Assembly (NCBI GenBank): GCA_016711405.1
Contig: JADJSZ010000087.1
Coordinates: 1 to 19,373 of the forward strand
Length of the DNA: 19,373 nt
Source: Candidatus Hadersleviella danica
GTDB taxonomy: Bacteria; Chloroflexota; Anaerolineae; Promineifilales; Promineifilaceae
Direction of reading: 5' to 3'
Shown here: piece after piece, positions 1 to 6,966 of the stretch
Position numbering within the stretch: position 1 is the stretch's first letter
How the letters are laid out: each line of letters begins with the position of its first letter
The notes under the pieces: model-generated
Seen by the model: the letters and a program-made list of their open reading frames with translations, nothing else
Told to the model about the DNA's origin: nothing
Database searches by the model: none
Position numbers and translations under genes: made by a program

Positions 1-71
1 CCTCGGCCGTTTTGTTGAGCCACTAAATGGGCATGTGACGGCGCAACCTATGGTGCCCTTTTAGGCGGAAT

Positions 72-104
72 AGATCTCGCCAATCTTCTAGGGCTACGAG
101 GTCT
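72..104. repeat. Degenerate copy of the AGACCTCG palindrome family
   Basis: Imperfect inverted repeat with arms AGATCTCG and CGAGGTCT. It aligns position by position with the clean palindromes at 7995-8027 and 9520-9552. Like those, it lies just beyond the stop codon of a minus-strand gene (here the gene ending at 110), so it may act as a terminator or 3'-end stabiliser. The copy is diverged and the family assignment is by eye. Confidence 0.45.
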
Positions 105-109
105 TTGGC

Positions 110-1153
110 TTACGGCCGCCGTATGGCCAGCCAGCGCAAGCTGGTGAGCAGGCCGAGAAGGAAGGTGCTTCCTATGATAAGGAAAGGAGTCGCTGACGGG
201 GTGGCTAGTTGCGAGAGAGAGACGGCCGTGGGCGCATTGCTATCCCCCACCAAAAAGTGGGAGAAGCCCGGCGTGGGAGCCTGCGTATACACAAACGCAC
301 CCCCATCATTGCCTGTGCCAGTGGCACTCATTAACGTCCACACAGCATCCGCATCGGGGTTGCGATAGGGGCGTAAATTCGCCTCAACTATCCCGTTCTG
401 TTCGCTGGTATGCACCCACAAACGCACACTATCGGCCGCTAGATTATTCGTGGGGGTAATCTCGAAACAGCGCAAGGCATAGGCGGGCGAACCTGCGCCA
501 TCTTGGGTACAAAAACTGCTCAGGCCATCTACGCGACGGATGCGAACCGTGACAGCACCCAAATTATTCCCATTACCGGTGGTGTCCAGCTCAACCCCTC
601 GGTAACGATTGGCGACGGCTCCATCGTTTATCTGCAAAAAGAGCGCGTAGGTATTGTTGACCACCCGCGTTTGTTGGAGTGTGCCCCCCGTGTGGGTGAG
701 CGCATTGCCGACGGTGAGGGGGGTTACTTCGCTGACAATCATGGTGCCCCCCCGGTGGTGGTAATCGCCAGAGATGGTGAGGGGGGAGGCTTGGGTGATG
801 GTGCCGGTGTAGGTTGGCTGAACGACGAGACCCGCTACTGTGCCCGCAAATGCGCCATCCACAAGCGCATCTTTGGCGCTGGTGCTGTTGAAGACGACGG
901 TATCGGTGCTGGTGGGCAGTTGGTCGCCTATCCAGTTAGCGGCCGTGGACCAGTTGTTGTCCACCCCACCGCCATCCCAAACGACTTCATCTTCGCAGTT
1001 GGTAGCGGCCGAGGGGTGCTGGTAACAGATGGCCAAATTGGGGGTGAGCGATGCTGTGTTAAAGCTATATTGCAACCCTGTCGTAGCGTCCCCTTGAATC
1101 CCTGTCGTTGCCTCAACACCTGCTTCGCTGGAGGGATTGAGATATTGCACCAA
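110..1153 (-). CDS. Secreted anchored surface protein, C-terminal fragment (frameshifted)
   Basis: This is the last part of a surface protein that starts at 1709 and is split by indels; the frame is entered at about 1164. The fragment begins with the end of a module ending in TGLQYSFNTASLTPNLAICY, a type common in secreted bacterial proteins. A beta-rich segment follows, with WDGGGVDNNWSTAANW and TDTVVFNSTSA, resembling autotransporter-associated beta-strand repeats. The tail has SHFLVGD, then PTAV, one hydrophobic segment (FLIIGSTFLLGLL) and a basic end (RRP), i.e. a CTERM-like membrane anchor. The same FS-x-x-x-VGD...PTAV arrangement ends the 753-residue protein encoded at 9561-11822. The role is probably cell-surface or adhesive; no enzymatic motif is visible. 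The frameshift at about 1164 is repaired by one extra A (giving GTNNILVQYLNP), so it may be a base-calling error. Confidence 0.7.
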   Translation of the reverse strand: MVQYLNPSSEAGVEATTGIQGDATTGLQYSFNTASLTPNLAICYQHPSAATNCEDEVVWDGGGVDNNWSTAANWIGDQLPTSTDTVVFNSTSAKDALVDGAFAGTVAGLVVQPTYTGTITQASPLTISGDYHHRGGTMIVSEVTPLTVGNALTHTGGTLQQTRVVNNTYALFLQINDGAVANRYRGVELDTTGNGNNLGAVTVRIRRVDGLSSFCTQDGAGSPAYALRCFEITPTNNLAADSVRLWVHTSEQNGIVEANLRPYRNPDADAVWTLMSATGTGNDGGAFVYTQAPTPGFSHFLVGDSNAPTAVSLSQLATPSATPFLIIGSTFLLGLLTSLRWLAIRRP

Positions 1154-1163
1154 AATGTTGTTC

Positions 1164-1413
1164 GTCCCTCAAACAAAATGGCTTGTACGGTAATGAAATC
1201 TGTTGGTGACCCAAAATGGCGCACCTCATGGTATTGCACCACCAAGTAACGTTGGGGAGCTGTGCCACGTATTTCGTAATAAACATTTCCGGGCGCAAGA
1301 GAGGCGTTCAGGTCATCCCAATAAACCGCAATCAATGATGATGGAGTGAATGTGCAGATGGGATGACCTGATTGCTGAAGGTCATAGTAGTGTCCTGAAA
1401 ATAAACCAGCCAT
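1164..1413 (-). CDS. Same surface protein, middle fragment (frameshifted)
   Basis: Middle piece of the gene that starts at 1709. It carries SSLIAVYWDDLNASLAPGN, RYLVVQYHEVRHFGSP and ITVQAILFEG. This is the central part of a beta-sandwich module found in secreted proteins, in which an 'IAVYWDDL' strand is followed by 'VQY...' and 'ILFEG' strands. The 5' side joins the first fragment through one or two indels at about 1395-1415, where VGSNGW would be restored. The 3' side joins the C-terminal fragment at about 1164. Codons on both sides remain coherent, so this is not old decay. Confidence 0.6.
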
Positions 1414-1709
1414 TAGGAACCAACGGCCACTTCGGTGCGGGGTGTGCCGTAGAAATCGAAGCTGAAGGGTAGGTTGATGGGGAAGAAGTGGGAGTCGTCA
1501 ACCAGACCCATGTTTGTCCCTGTGCCGCTAATGTCTATCCAATTAAACATGGGGCCGTCGGGTTCGTTGGAATCACGGCAGGTGTAGCCGAAGCTATCGG
1601 CCGGGCAAGTTGCCATGATGCCTGTGGGGTCGGCATGGACGGCCGAGGGGGATGCCCCTAGCCAGAGAAGGGGGAGAAGGAGGAGCCAAATGAGGGGTAA
1701 GCGGGGCAT
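1413..1709 (-). CDS. Same surface protein, N-terminal fragment with signal peptide
   Basis: The chosen start (ATG at 1709) has AAGGA a few bases upstream and opens a classic signal peptide: MPRLPLIWLLLLPLLWLG, then a cut after AVHA. A longer frame open to 1859 adds low-complexity residues before the signal peptide and is less likely. The mature part has two Cys (ATCPADSFGYTCRDS) and the LPFSFDFYG...TEVAVGS strand pair that normally runs into SNGW. The frame stops at 1413 because of an indel; the protein continues in the next two fragments. The substrate or partner is unknown. Secretion across the cytoplasmic membrane is well supported. Confidence 0.65.
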   Translation of the reverse strand: MPRLPLIWLLLLPLLWLGASPSAVHADPTGIMATCPADSFGYTCRDSNEPDGPMFNWIDISGTGTNMGLVDDSHFFPINLPFSFDFYGTPRTEVAVGS

Positions 1710-1921
1710 GGTGGGTTTCCTTGTGAATGTTGATGGTTCGGGGCGGTCTCGTGGCCGCTCCAATGGGGTAGATTGGTTAAGGATTAGCGACAGCTCGGTA
1801 GGAGGGATGGGTATTTTAGGGGGGTTGGTTTGCCATTGCAAGCGGGTGGAGCGGGGCATTTTGGTGGGGCGGATTGCGCGACATTGTAGGGGTGGGGCGG
1901 GCGGGCTTAACGGCGCGATTT

Positions 1922-1953
1922 AGGTGCCACGCACTTTAAAGTGCGTGGCACCT
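1922..1953. repeat. Perfect 32-bp palindrome
   Basis: Two perfect 16-base arms, AGGTGCCACGCACTTT and its exact reverse complement, with no spacer. It lies in the intergenic region between the surface-protein gene (start 1709) and the repeat cluster from 2047. It could form a hairpin in either transcript or bind a dimeric protein. The GGTGC...GCACC core is shared with the palindromes downstream of the HU gene (7249-7353). Confidence 0.8.
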
Positions 1954-1992
1954 TGGGCACAGGGGAGACGGCCGCGTGTTTTTGGGGGACCG

Positions 1993-2025
1993 CCGCCCTG
2001 CGTACCACGGGGTGTCGCAGGGCGG
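1993..2025. repeat. Isolated 10-bp-stem hairpin related to the centre of the large REP elements
   Basis: Perfect inverted repeat CCGCCCTGCG / CGCAGGGCGG around a 13-base loop. The arms match the central CGCCCTG...CAGGGCG part of the large double-hairpin elements that begin 22 bases later, so it may be a truncated element. The rest of 1710-2046 shows no gene that can be supported. Confidence 0.5.
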
Positions 2026-2046
2026 GGTGGGGTTGGTTGGCATATC

Positions 2047-2221
2047 GTAGGGGCGAGAAGGCGGCGTATTACGGGAGCGCAAAATGCAAAACGCCGTCTC
2101 GCCGCCTCCTCGCCCTGTGTGGTTGCCGCGTTATCACGGTGGTTGTAACCGCAGGGCGAGGAGGCGCGGAATGATTGTGTTGGGTTTCTTGTGGACTGTT
2201 TCCGCGCCTTCTCGCCCCTAC
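2047..2221. repeat. Large REP/BIME element, copy 1
   Basis: Starts with GTAG and ends with CTAC. Hairpin 1 pairs GGGCGAGAAGGCGGCG (2051-2066) with CGCCGCCTCCTCGCCC (2100-2115). Hairpin 2 pairs GGGCGAGGAGGCGCGGAA (2154-2171) with TTCCGCGCCTTCTCGCCC (2200-2217). Each stem has a single mismatch. The two hairpins are inverted relative to each other, as in a bacterial interspersed mosaic element (BIME). Confidence 0.85.
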
Positions 2222-2254
2222 GGGGGGGGGTATTGGTGGGTGGGGAGCGCGGGG

Positions 2255-3210
2255 TTATGGCATATCGTAGGGGCGAGAAGGCGGCGTATTACGGGAGCGC
2301 AAAACGCAAAACGCCGTCTCGCCGCCTCCTCGCCCTGTGTGGTTGCGCGTTATCACGGTGGTGGGCGCAGGGCGAGGAGGCGCGGAATGATTGTGTTGGG
2401 TTTCTTGTGGACTGTTGCCGCCTTCTCGCCCTACGGGGGGTGTTGGTGGGTGGGGGCGCGGGGTTATGGCATGAGGGGCGAGAAGGGGCGTTTCGGGCGC
2501 AAAATAAAACTGTCGCTCCTGCCCGGCGTTTACGGTGGTTGTGACGCAGGGCGAGGAGGCGCGGAATGATTGTGCTGGTTTTTTTGTGAACTGTTGCCGC
2601 GCCTTCTCGCCCCTACGACGTGGTTGCGTTTGTGGGGTGGGGGGCGGGCATCGGGGTGTGGCGCGGGATTGGTTGAGGGCGAGGAGCTTGGTGAGGATTT
2701 GCTCCTCATCGGCCAGAATGGTGGGGGGCCAGCCGTAGGCGGAACACACGGCCTCGTCGAGCAACGTGTGCAGGTCGTGGAGCGTTTCGATTTGGGAGCG
2801 GGTGACGGATTGGCGGCACTCTTTGTTGAACTCCGCCGCACTAAACGCCGCGCCGCGATGGGTGCGATAGTAGACGAGGCCGTTGTAGAGGTTGGTGAGG
2901 GTGCGCTGGGCGAGCATTTTTTCGTAGCTTTTATCTATGATGCCTGCGCGGGGTGGGGGGGGATTGAGCCATGCCTCGCGCCATGCGTTGAGCTGTTGCG
3001 CGGCCGTGGCGATGGCTTGCACGAGCGGGCTACCCGCTGGTGGTTCTTGCCCCGGAGGCCAAGGAAAGGGGAAAGTCTCAAAGGTGGTGGTAGGGGTATA
3101 GCGCGGGTCGTTTCCTACACCAAGCCATGTGCCCATGCGAAGTGACCAGCGTTCATGTAAGGTAGAATGCAGGACACCAAAGAAATAGTCATCGTCTCGT
3201 GCAATAGACA
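2255..3210 (-). CDS. MmeI-like type IIL R-M protein, C-terminal fragment running into REP sequence
   Basis: C-terminal part of the R-M gene that starts at 5499; the correct frame is entered at about 3210. It opens with IARDDDYFFGVLHSTLHERW and TTTFETFPFPWP, a signature stretch of the target-recognition region in MmeI-like enzymes. The helical tail typical of the family follows: TLTNLYN, AYGWPP, LADEEQILTKLLALN. Relatives normally end soon after that last motif. Here the frame has no stop there. From about residue position 2616 onward it reads minus-strand REP element copies 3 and 2 for roughly 120 codons, stopping at 2255. The native stop has therefore been lost, by insertion of the repeats or by an indel. 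The added Arg/Pro/Ser-rich tail is unlikely to be functional. Confidence 0.7.
2267..2434. repeat. Large REP/BIME element, copy 2
   Basis: Nearly identical to copy 1 and offset from it by exactly 220 bp. The G-rich flank before it (2222-2266) is also repeated in part, so copies 1 and 2 look like a tandem duplication. The right arm of hairpin 2 is slightly shortened (CGCCTTCTCGCCCTAC becomes GCCGCCTTCTCGCCCTAC). The copy lies inside the open reading frame that runs on from the restriction-modification gene. Confidence 0.85.
2471..2616. repeat. Large REP/BIME element, copy 3 (degenerate left half)
   Basis: Hairpin 1 is worn: the GTAG foot reads ATGA and the inner arm is largely lost. Hairpin 2 is intact from GGGCGAGGAGGCGCGGAA to CTAC at 2613-2616. 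This copy touches the 3' end of the restriction-modification coding region, whose native end should lie at about 2640-2660. Confidence 0.75.
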
Positions 3211-3586
3211 ACTGTCGCTGAATCTGGCAAAGTTTCACTGGGAACCCAAACAAATAAACGATGTTTTGCAACGCAGGAGTAAGTATAAATCGTGCAATCC
3301 TTGATAGCTTTTCTCATGCCGGGTCGGTCTTCAGCATATTGCCACCAGTATTCTGTGATAATCACGACGGTATTCTGCTCGAATGGGTAAACATTTCTTT
3401 AACATATTGAATGGCAATTCATAATTTGCTTTCTTCATTCATATCATGCACCAAAATCAATAACCCACACGTTCCTTGGGCGTCTGAACAATATCAAATC
3501 CATTATAAAAGACGTACAACATCTTTATTTTTATAGCCACTAACATTTTTTGCTTCAAGCATTTTTTTGCTAGTGTCGCTGCAATA
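3210..3586 (-). pseudogene. Frame-broken target-recognition part of the R-M gene
   Basis: No single frame is open here, but conserved pieces of the MmeI-like family can be read by switching frames: DIAATLAKKMLEAKNVSG, KNKDVV, YNGFDIV, PKERVW, VIDFG, ESKLYELPFNML, PIRAEYRRDYHR, WWQYAEDRPG-like, and MRKAI followed by VAKHRLFVW and TLPDSATVV. That means about six or more single-base indels in under 400 bp, with little sign of substitution. The stretch is AT-rich and homopolymer-rich. It links the methyltransferase fragment (3587-4474) to the C-terminal fragment. Either the gene is recently dead or the base calls here are poor. Confidence 0.6.
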
Positions 3587-4474
3587 TCAAAAGCACCGCT
3601 TTAGTGTACCCAAAAAACTTAAATTTTGTTTTCTACAAGGGTGATGCAATTGTAATGTTACTAGAGCTGTCAAATCGGGATGTATTGCTGGTACATCTTG
3701 CCCGTCAAGTCTTTTTATGGGGTGCGAACCATTATCAAAACCAACAAGGGAAACTCGCACGGCCGCCCCGTCTAAAACCCACGGGTTATCAGCCCACGCC
3801 ATAAAAATATCGCCCGTCTCTTTAATGCGTCGCAAGACTTCGCGGTTTGCACCTCCCCGAATGGAATTGGTAGAGATAAGCCCTGCCCTTTGTGTATGCC
3901 CATGTTGAATTTGTTCCCGCGCCTTTTCAAACCAATAACAAACTAAATCGGCAAAGCCGGGTACGGCCGTTGACAGCTTAAACAAGGTATCTACCATCTT
4001 ATCCCCTAGCTCTTGCCGCATTTTGTTCCCGCCCAAGAACGGCGGATTGCCAATAATCACCTCGGCCGCTGGCCATGCAGGTTCCACAGGCTGGCCGTCC
4101 GCGTCATAGGCCAAAATCGCATCCATGCGCTGGATGTTGCCCAACGGCCGCAAAACAGGGTCGTCCATCTCCTCAAACCCGTTCTGTGCCCGCCACTGCA
4201 AATAGCCAATCCACGCCGTAATCTGCGCCAACTCGTGGGCATAGGGGTTAATCTCTATCCCATACAACTGCTGGGGGCTAACGGTCAGCGGTAGGCTCTG
4301 GTCGTGGTGGGTCTGGGCGAAAACAATCACCTCTTTCTGCAAATCCAACAGCTTTTGCAAGGCGACATAGAGAAAGTTGCCCGAGCCGCAAGCGGGGTCT
4401 AGCACTCGCGTGGCGGCCAGCTTGGCGTGGAAGTTGGCCAAATAGTCGGCCGTGTTGTGGGGTCGAGACGGCAT
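3587..4474 (-). CDS. MmeI-like type IIL R-M protein, methyltransferase domain fragment
   Basis: Adenine-specific N6 DNA methyltransferase domain of the single-chain R-M enzyme. AdoMet-binding motif I is VLDPACGSGNFLYVAL near the start; YGIEINPYAHELAQITAWIG follows as motifs II/III; the catalytic motif IV is NPPFLGG. TNSIRGG and the VRVSLVGFDNG strand continue the fold. The frame is entered by an indel at about 4465: the upstream fragment ends in VRKKC, and this one picks up at HNTADYLANFHAKL. It ends at a frameshift near 3600, where SFLGT should lead into the target-recognition region. Methylation of host DNA would depend on whether the frameshifts are real. Confidence 0.8.
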   Translation of the reverse strand: MPSRPHNTADYLANFHAKLAATRVLDPACGSGNFLYVALQKLLDLQKEVIVFAQTHHDQSLPLTVSPQQLYGIEINPYAHELAQITAWIGYLQWRAQNGFEEMDDPVLRPLGNIQRMDAILAYDADGQPVEPAWPAAEVIIGNPPFLGGNKMRQELGDKMVDTLFKLSTAVPGFADLVCYWFEKAREQIQHGHTQRAGLISTNSIRGGANREVLRRIKETGDIFMAWADNPWVLDGAAVRVSLVGFDNGSHPIKRLDGQDVPAIHPDLTALVTLQLHHPCRKQNLSFLGTLKRCF

Positions 4475-5499
4475 TTCTTGCGCACATCATCCCACTCGTC
4501 CCGCAACGGTTGCATCAGCACAGGCTCCACAATCAGGTTAATATCGTCTTGGCTGGTGTAGTGCGCCCCCAACTGCGACCGCTTGCTTTCGTCTATGATG
4601 CGCTCGAACAGCGTGCCAAAGATGGCGGGGTCAATGGATGACCAGTCTTGGTCGGCCGTGCGGAGCAGGACATCCCCCAATTCGTTGGGGATGGAAGGCA
4701 CAAAGGCATCGTCGAAGAGCGTGCCATCAAAGTAACGAATCCGCTCGACCCCAAACATGCCTCCGCCCTGCATGGCGTGGAACAACATCTTCAGCGGCTC
4801 ATGCAAATTGGCAAAGCTCCGCCCTTGGGAGCGCACAATGTGGGTGAAGACGTTGTTGGGGAGCAGGTTCAAATCTTCGGCAAACAGGCAAAAGAGCAGG
4901 CGCACCAAGAAGTGGGCTAACGCTTCGTCGGTGTGTGTTTCGCCCATCAGCCGCCGATGGTTCTTCAGTTCATCGGCCACGCGCACAAAGCTATCCGCGC
5001 TGGCTTTGGTGATGGCTTGCTTGGTTTGGGTGGGTTCAAAGCTGGTGGGGTTGAAAAAGACCCGCTTGAGCAGGGCCACGCCACGGCCGTCCGCTATATC
5101 GGCCAAGGTGATGGTGTGCATCTCCTTGGGGCGGTTGGTGAAATTGGTATGCAGGATAATGGTCTGCGTGTCGCTGGTGATAAGTAAAGGCGGGTTGCCC
5201 AAGTCTTCGCGGTAGAGCAGGAGTTGTTGGTATGCTTTGTCGAGGTTGGCGTGGCGCCCTTTGTATTCCCAAATGAACTTCCCGAGGTAGAAGACATCGG
5301 CACGCCCTTTGCCGCCGTCGTTCTTGGTGGTGCTGGTCTCGAAGGCGAAGAATTTGCCTGCGGGGTCGGCTTCTATCGGCGTGGGGTGGCCGATAAGGGC
5401 GCAGATGTCGTTGAGGTGGGATTGGGAGACGGCTATCTCTTTTTGGCTGGCGGCTTGCCATTTGGCCACAAATTGGGCGGGGGTAATGTGTTGGGGCAT
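4399..5499 (-). CDS. MmeI-like type IIL R-M protein, nuclease and N-terminal fragment
   Basis: N-terminal part of a fused restriction endonuclease/methyltransferase. The start is set at ATG 5499 (MPQHITPAQFVAKWQ); a longer frame to 5598 gives no family-like residues. The PD-(D/E)xK nuclease motif is visible as D68 in GRADVF and E78-Y-K80 in WEYKG, the D-x9-ExK spacing seen in MmeI. A helical linker follows, with HFLVRLLFCLFAEDLNLLP. GAHYTSQDDINLIVEPVL leads into the methyltransferase domain. The correct frame ends at about 4470; the last 20 or so residues to 4399 are out of frame. The full product would be about 950 residues, normal for the family. The gene stands alone, as these enzymes usually do. 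It is flanked on both sides by REP element clusters. Confidence 0.8.
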   Translation of the reverse strand: MPQHITPAQFVAKWQAASQKEIAVSQSHLNDICALIGHPTPIEADPAGKFFAFETSTTKNDGGKGRADVFYLGKFIWEYKGRHANLDKAYQQLLLYREDLGNPPLLITSDTQTIILHTNFTNRPKEMHTITLADIADGRGVALLKRVFFNPTSFEPTQTKQAITKASADSFVRVADELKNHRRLMGETHTDEALAHFLVRLLFCLFAEDLNLLPNNVFTHIVRSQGRSFANLHEPLKMLFHAMQGGGMFGVERIRYFDGTLFDDAFVPSIPNELGDVLLRTADQDWSSIDPAIFGTLFERIIDESKRSQLGAHYTSQDDINLIVEPVLMQPLRDEWDDVRKKCRLDPTTRPTIWPTSTPSWPPREC

Positions 5500-5606
5500 A
5501 GGCTTCTGGTTCGTAGTGGCGGCTTTAGCCGTTCTTTTTAACTCGGCTAGTTGGCCGATTGTAGCCCACGGCCGTTGGCGGCGGCAAGCACCAACCAAAA
5601 CCTATC

Positions 5607-5781
5607 GTAGGGGCGAGAAGGCGGCGCATTACGCCAGCGCAAAACACAAAACGCCCTCTCGCCGCCCCCCTCGCCTGCGTGGCCACCCCCACCGTTACGT
5701 GTCATCGGCTGCGCAGGGCGAGGAGGCGCGGAATGCCGCCCTATGTTTCCCTAAATCGTTTCCGCGCCTTCTCGCCCCTAC
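5607..5781. repeat. Large REP/BIME element, copy 4
   Basis: GTAG at 5607-5610 and CTAC at 5778-5781 bound two inverted hairpins of the same design as copies 1-3. The inner loop sequence differs (CATTACGCCAGCGCAAAAC). It lies about 110 bp upstream of the R-M start codon and 21 bp left of copy 5. Confidence 0.85.
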
Positions 5782-5802
5782 GACGGGTTATTATGGCATA
5801 TG

Positions 5803-5980
5803 GTAGGGGCGAGAGGGCGGCGCATTACGCCAACGCAAAACCACAAAACCCTGTCTCGCCGCCCCCTCGCCCTGCGTGGCCACCATCCCTTACCCTGTGT
5901 AACCAACCACGCAGGGCGAGGGGGCGCGGAATAATTGCCCTATGTTTCCCACAACTCTTTCCGCGCCCTCTCGCCCCTAC
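5803..5980. repeat. Large REP/BIME element, copy 5 (3' flank of RAYT)
   Basis: Bounded by GTAG (5803-5806) and CTAC (5977-5980). The centre can also pair: the run CCCCCTCGCCCTGCGTGG is the exact reverse complement of CCACGCAGGGCGAGGGGG about 30 bases later, so a central hairpin competes with the two lateral ones. It ends 17 bp from the RAYT stop codon. Confidence 0.85.
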
Positions 5981-5997
5981 CACAATCTCATACGCCC

Positions 5998-6549
5998 CTA
6001 CAAACCACTACGGTACGTCATCTTGGCAATTAACGCATCTAAATTATCCCTATCCTCTGCCCAACGAATTGGGTTATCTCGGATATATTGTTGGACTGCG
6101 TGCCATTCCCGCTCATTGCGAATAATCCGTTCATAATACCCCCGTTGCCACACAGGTGCGGCTTGTTTGCGTCGCAAGTGGTTAATTCGTTTGGTAACAA
6201 TTGCTTTGTAACGGGCAATCACTACGCCTAAAGAACCCGCTAAAACAGTTGCTTTATCTTCAGGTATGCCTTTTTCCTCCACATGGAGAGGGTAATCGGT
6301 GAAAATAAAGATCGCATGTAAATGATTAGGCATAACTATCCATTCATCTAAGACCATGTGCTGGGCGTGTGGATGGGTAGGAATTGCTTGCAAGGCATAA
6401 GCGGCTATCTCTTGATAAGCAATCGTTTCAAATAGGTGTTGGCGTTGGTGGGTACAAATGGTTACAAAATAGTAACCGGGTGAACGATAATCCCAATTTG
6501 GTAGTCGAATAGAACGACGGGGACGAGTTATGCGGGGGTGTTCGCTCAT
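5998..6549 (-). CDS. REP-associated tyrosine transposase (RAYT)
   Basis: Single-domain Y1/HUH transposase of 183 residues, the usual size for the family. The N-terminus has RRSIRLPNWDY and GYYFVTICTHQRQHLF, the typical RAYT opening. The HUH metal-binding motif is MPNHLHAI, with H76 and H78. The C-terminal helix VWQRGYYERIIRNERE holds the candidate catalytic Tyr (Y138 or Y139) and is followed by YIRDNPIRWAED. The start at 6549 has AGAGGA upstream; a longer frame to 6663 only adds translated REP sequence. RAYTs are known to bind, nick and join GTAG-footed REP hairpins and are thought to spread REPs. Large REP elements lie 25 bp upstream and 17 bp downstream. No tnpB or IS605-type ends are seen, so it is not an ordinary IS200. 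The reading frame is intact, unlike many neighbours. Confidence 0.92.
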   Translation of the reverse strand: MSEHPRITRPRRSIRLPNWDYRSPGYYFVTICTHQRQHLFETIAYQEIAAYALQAIPTHPHAQHMVLDEWIVMPNHLHAIFIFTDYPLHVEEKGIPEDKATVLAGSLGVVIARYKAIVTKRINHLRRKQAAPVWQRGYYERIIRNEREWHAVQQYIRDNPIRWAEDRDNLDALIAKMTYRSGL

Positions 6550-6574
6550 AGCAATCCTCTTAAATCTATTTATC

Positions 6575-6752
6575 ATAGGGGCGAGAGGGCGGCGCAAGAG
6601 GTTGACGAAAACCACAAAACCCCGTCTCGCCGCCCCCTCGCCCTGTGTGGTTTGCGTTACCACCGTGTGTAATCGGCCGCGCAGGGCGAGGAGGCGCGGA
6701 ATGATTGTGCTGTGTTTCTATTAAATCGTTTCCGCGCCTTCTCGCCCCCTAC
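6575..6752. repeat. Large REP/BIME element, copy 6 (5' flank of RAYT)
   Basis: Same two-hairpin layout. The left foot is ATAG instead of GTAG, and the right foot is CTAC at 6749-6752. It begins 25 bp upstream of the RAYT start codon, so the RAYT ribosome-binding region is squeezed between the element and the gene. The centre carries TCGGCCGCGCAGGGCGAG, shared with copies 7 and 8. Confidence 0.85.
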
Positions 6753-6773
6753 AAGGGGGTGTTATGGGATAGG

Positions 6774-6947
6774 GTAGGGGCGAGAGGGCGGCGCAATACT
6801 TTAATAAAAACCACAAAACCCCGTCTCGCCGCCCCCTCGCCCTGTGTGGCCACCCCCACCGCCACATGTAATCGGCCGCGCAGGGCGAGGAGGCGCGGAA
6901 TGATTGTGCGGTGTTTCTATTAAATCGTTTCCGCGCCTTCTCCCTAC
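6774..6947. repeat. Large REP/BIME element, copy 7
   Basis: GTAG at 6774-6777 and CTAC at 6944-6947. The right arm is shortened: CTTCTCCCTAC lacks the CGC present in the other copies. The separators between copies 6, 7 and 8 share GGGGGTGTTATGGGATAGG, so the three copies look like products of tandem amplification. Confidence 0.85.
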
Positions 6948-6966
6948 GGGGGTGTTATGGGATAGG

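Noticed and set aside
503..1249. Plus-strand open frame of 248 codons
   Set aside because: It lies antisense to the surface-protein fragments, whose minus-strand frames have signal peptide, domain and anchor features. Its own translation has no recognisable motif and no ribosome site.
2084..2569. Plus-strand open frames through the repeat cluster
   Set aside because: They are translations of REP elements (repeated identical blocks such as GEKAAYYGSAK) and owe their length to the GC-rich repeats, not to a gene.
5998..6549. Ordinary IS200/IS605 insertion sequence
   Set aside because: The protein is of the RAYT type, there is no tnpB, and the flanks are GTAG-footed BIMEs instead of the subterminal hairpins of an IS200 element.
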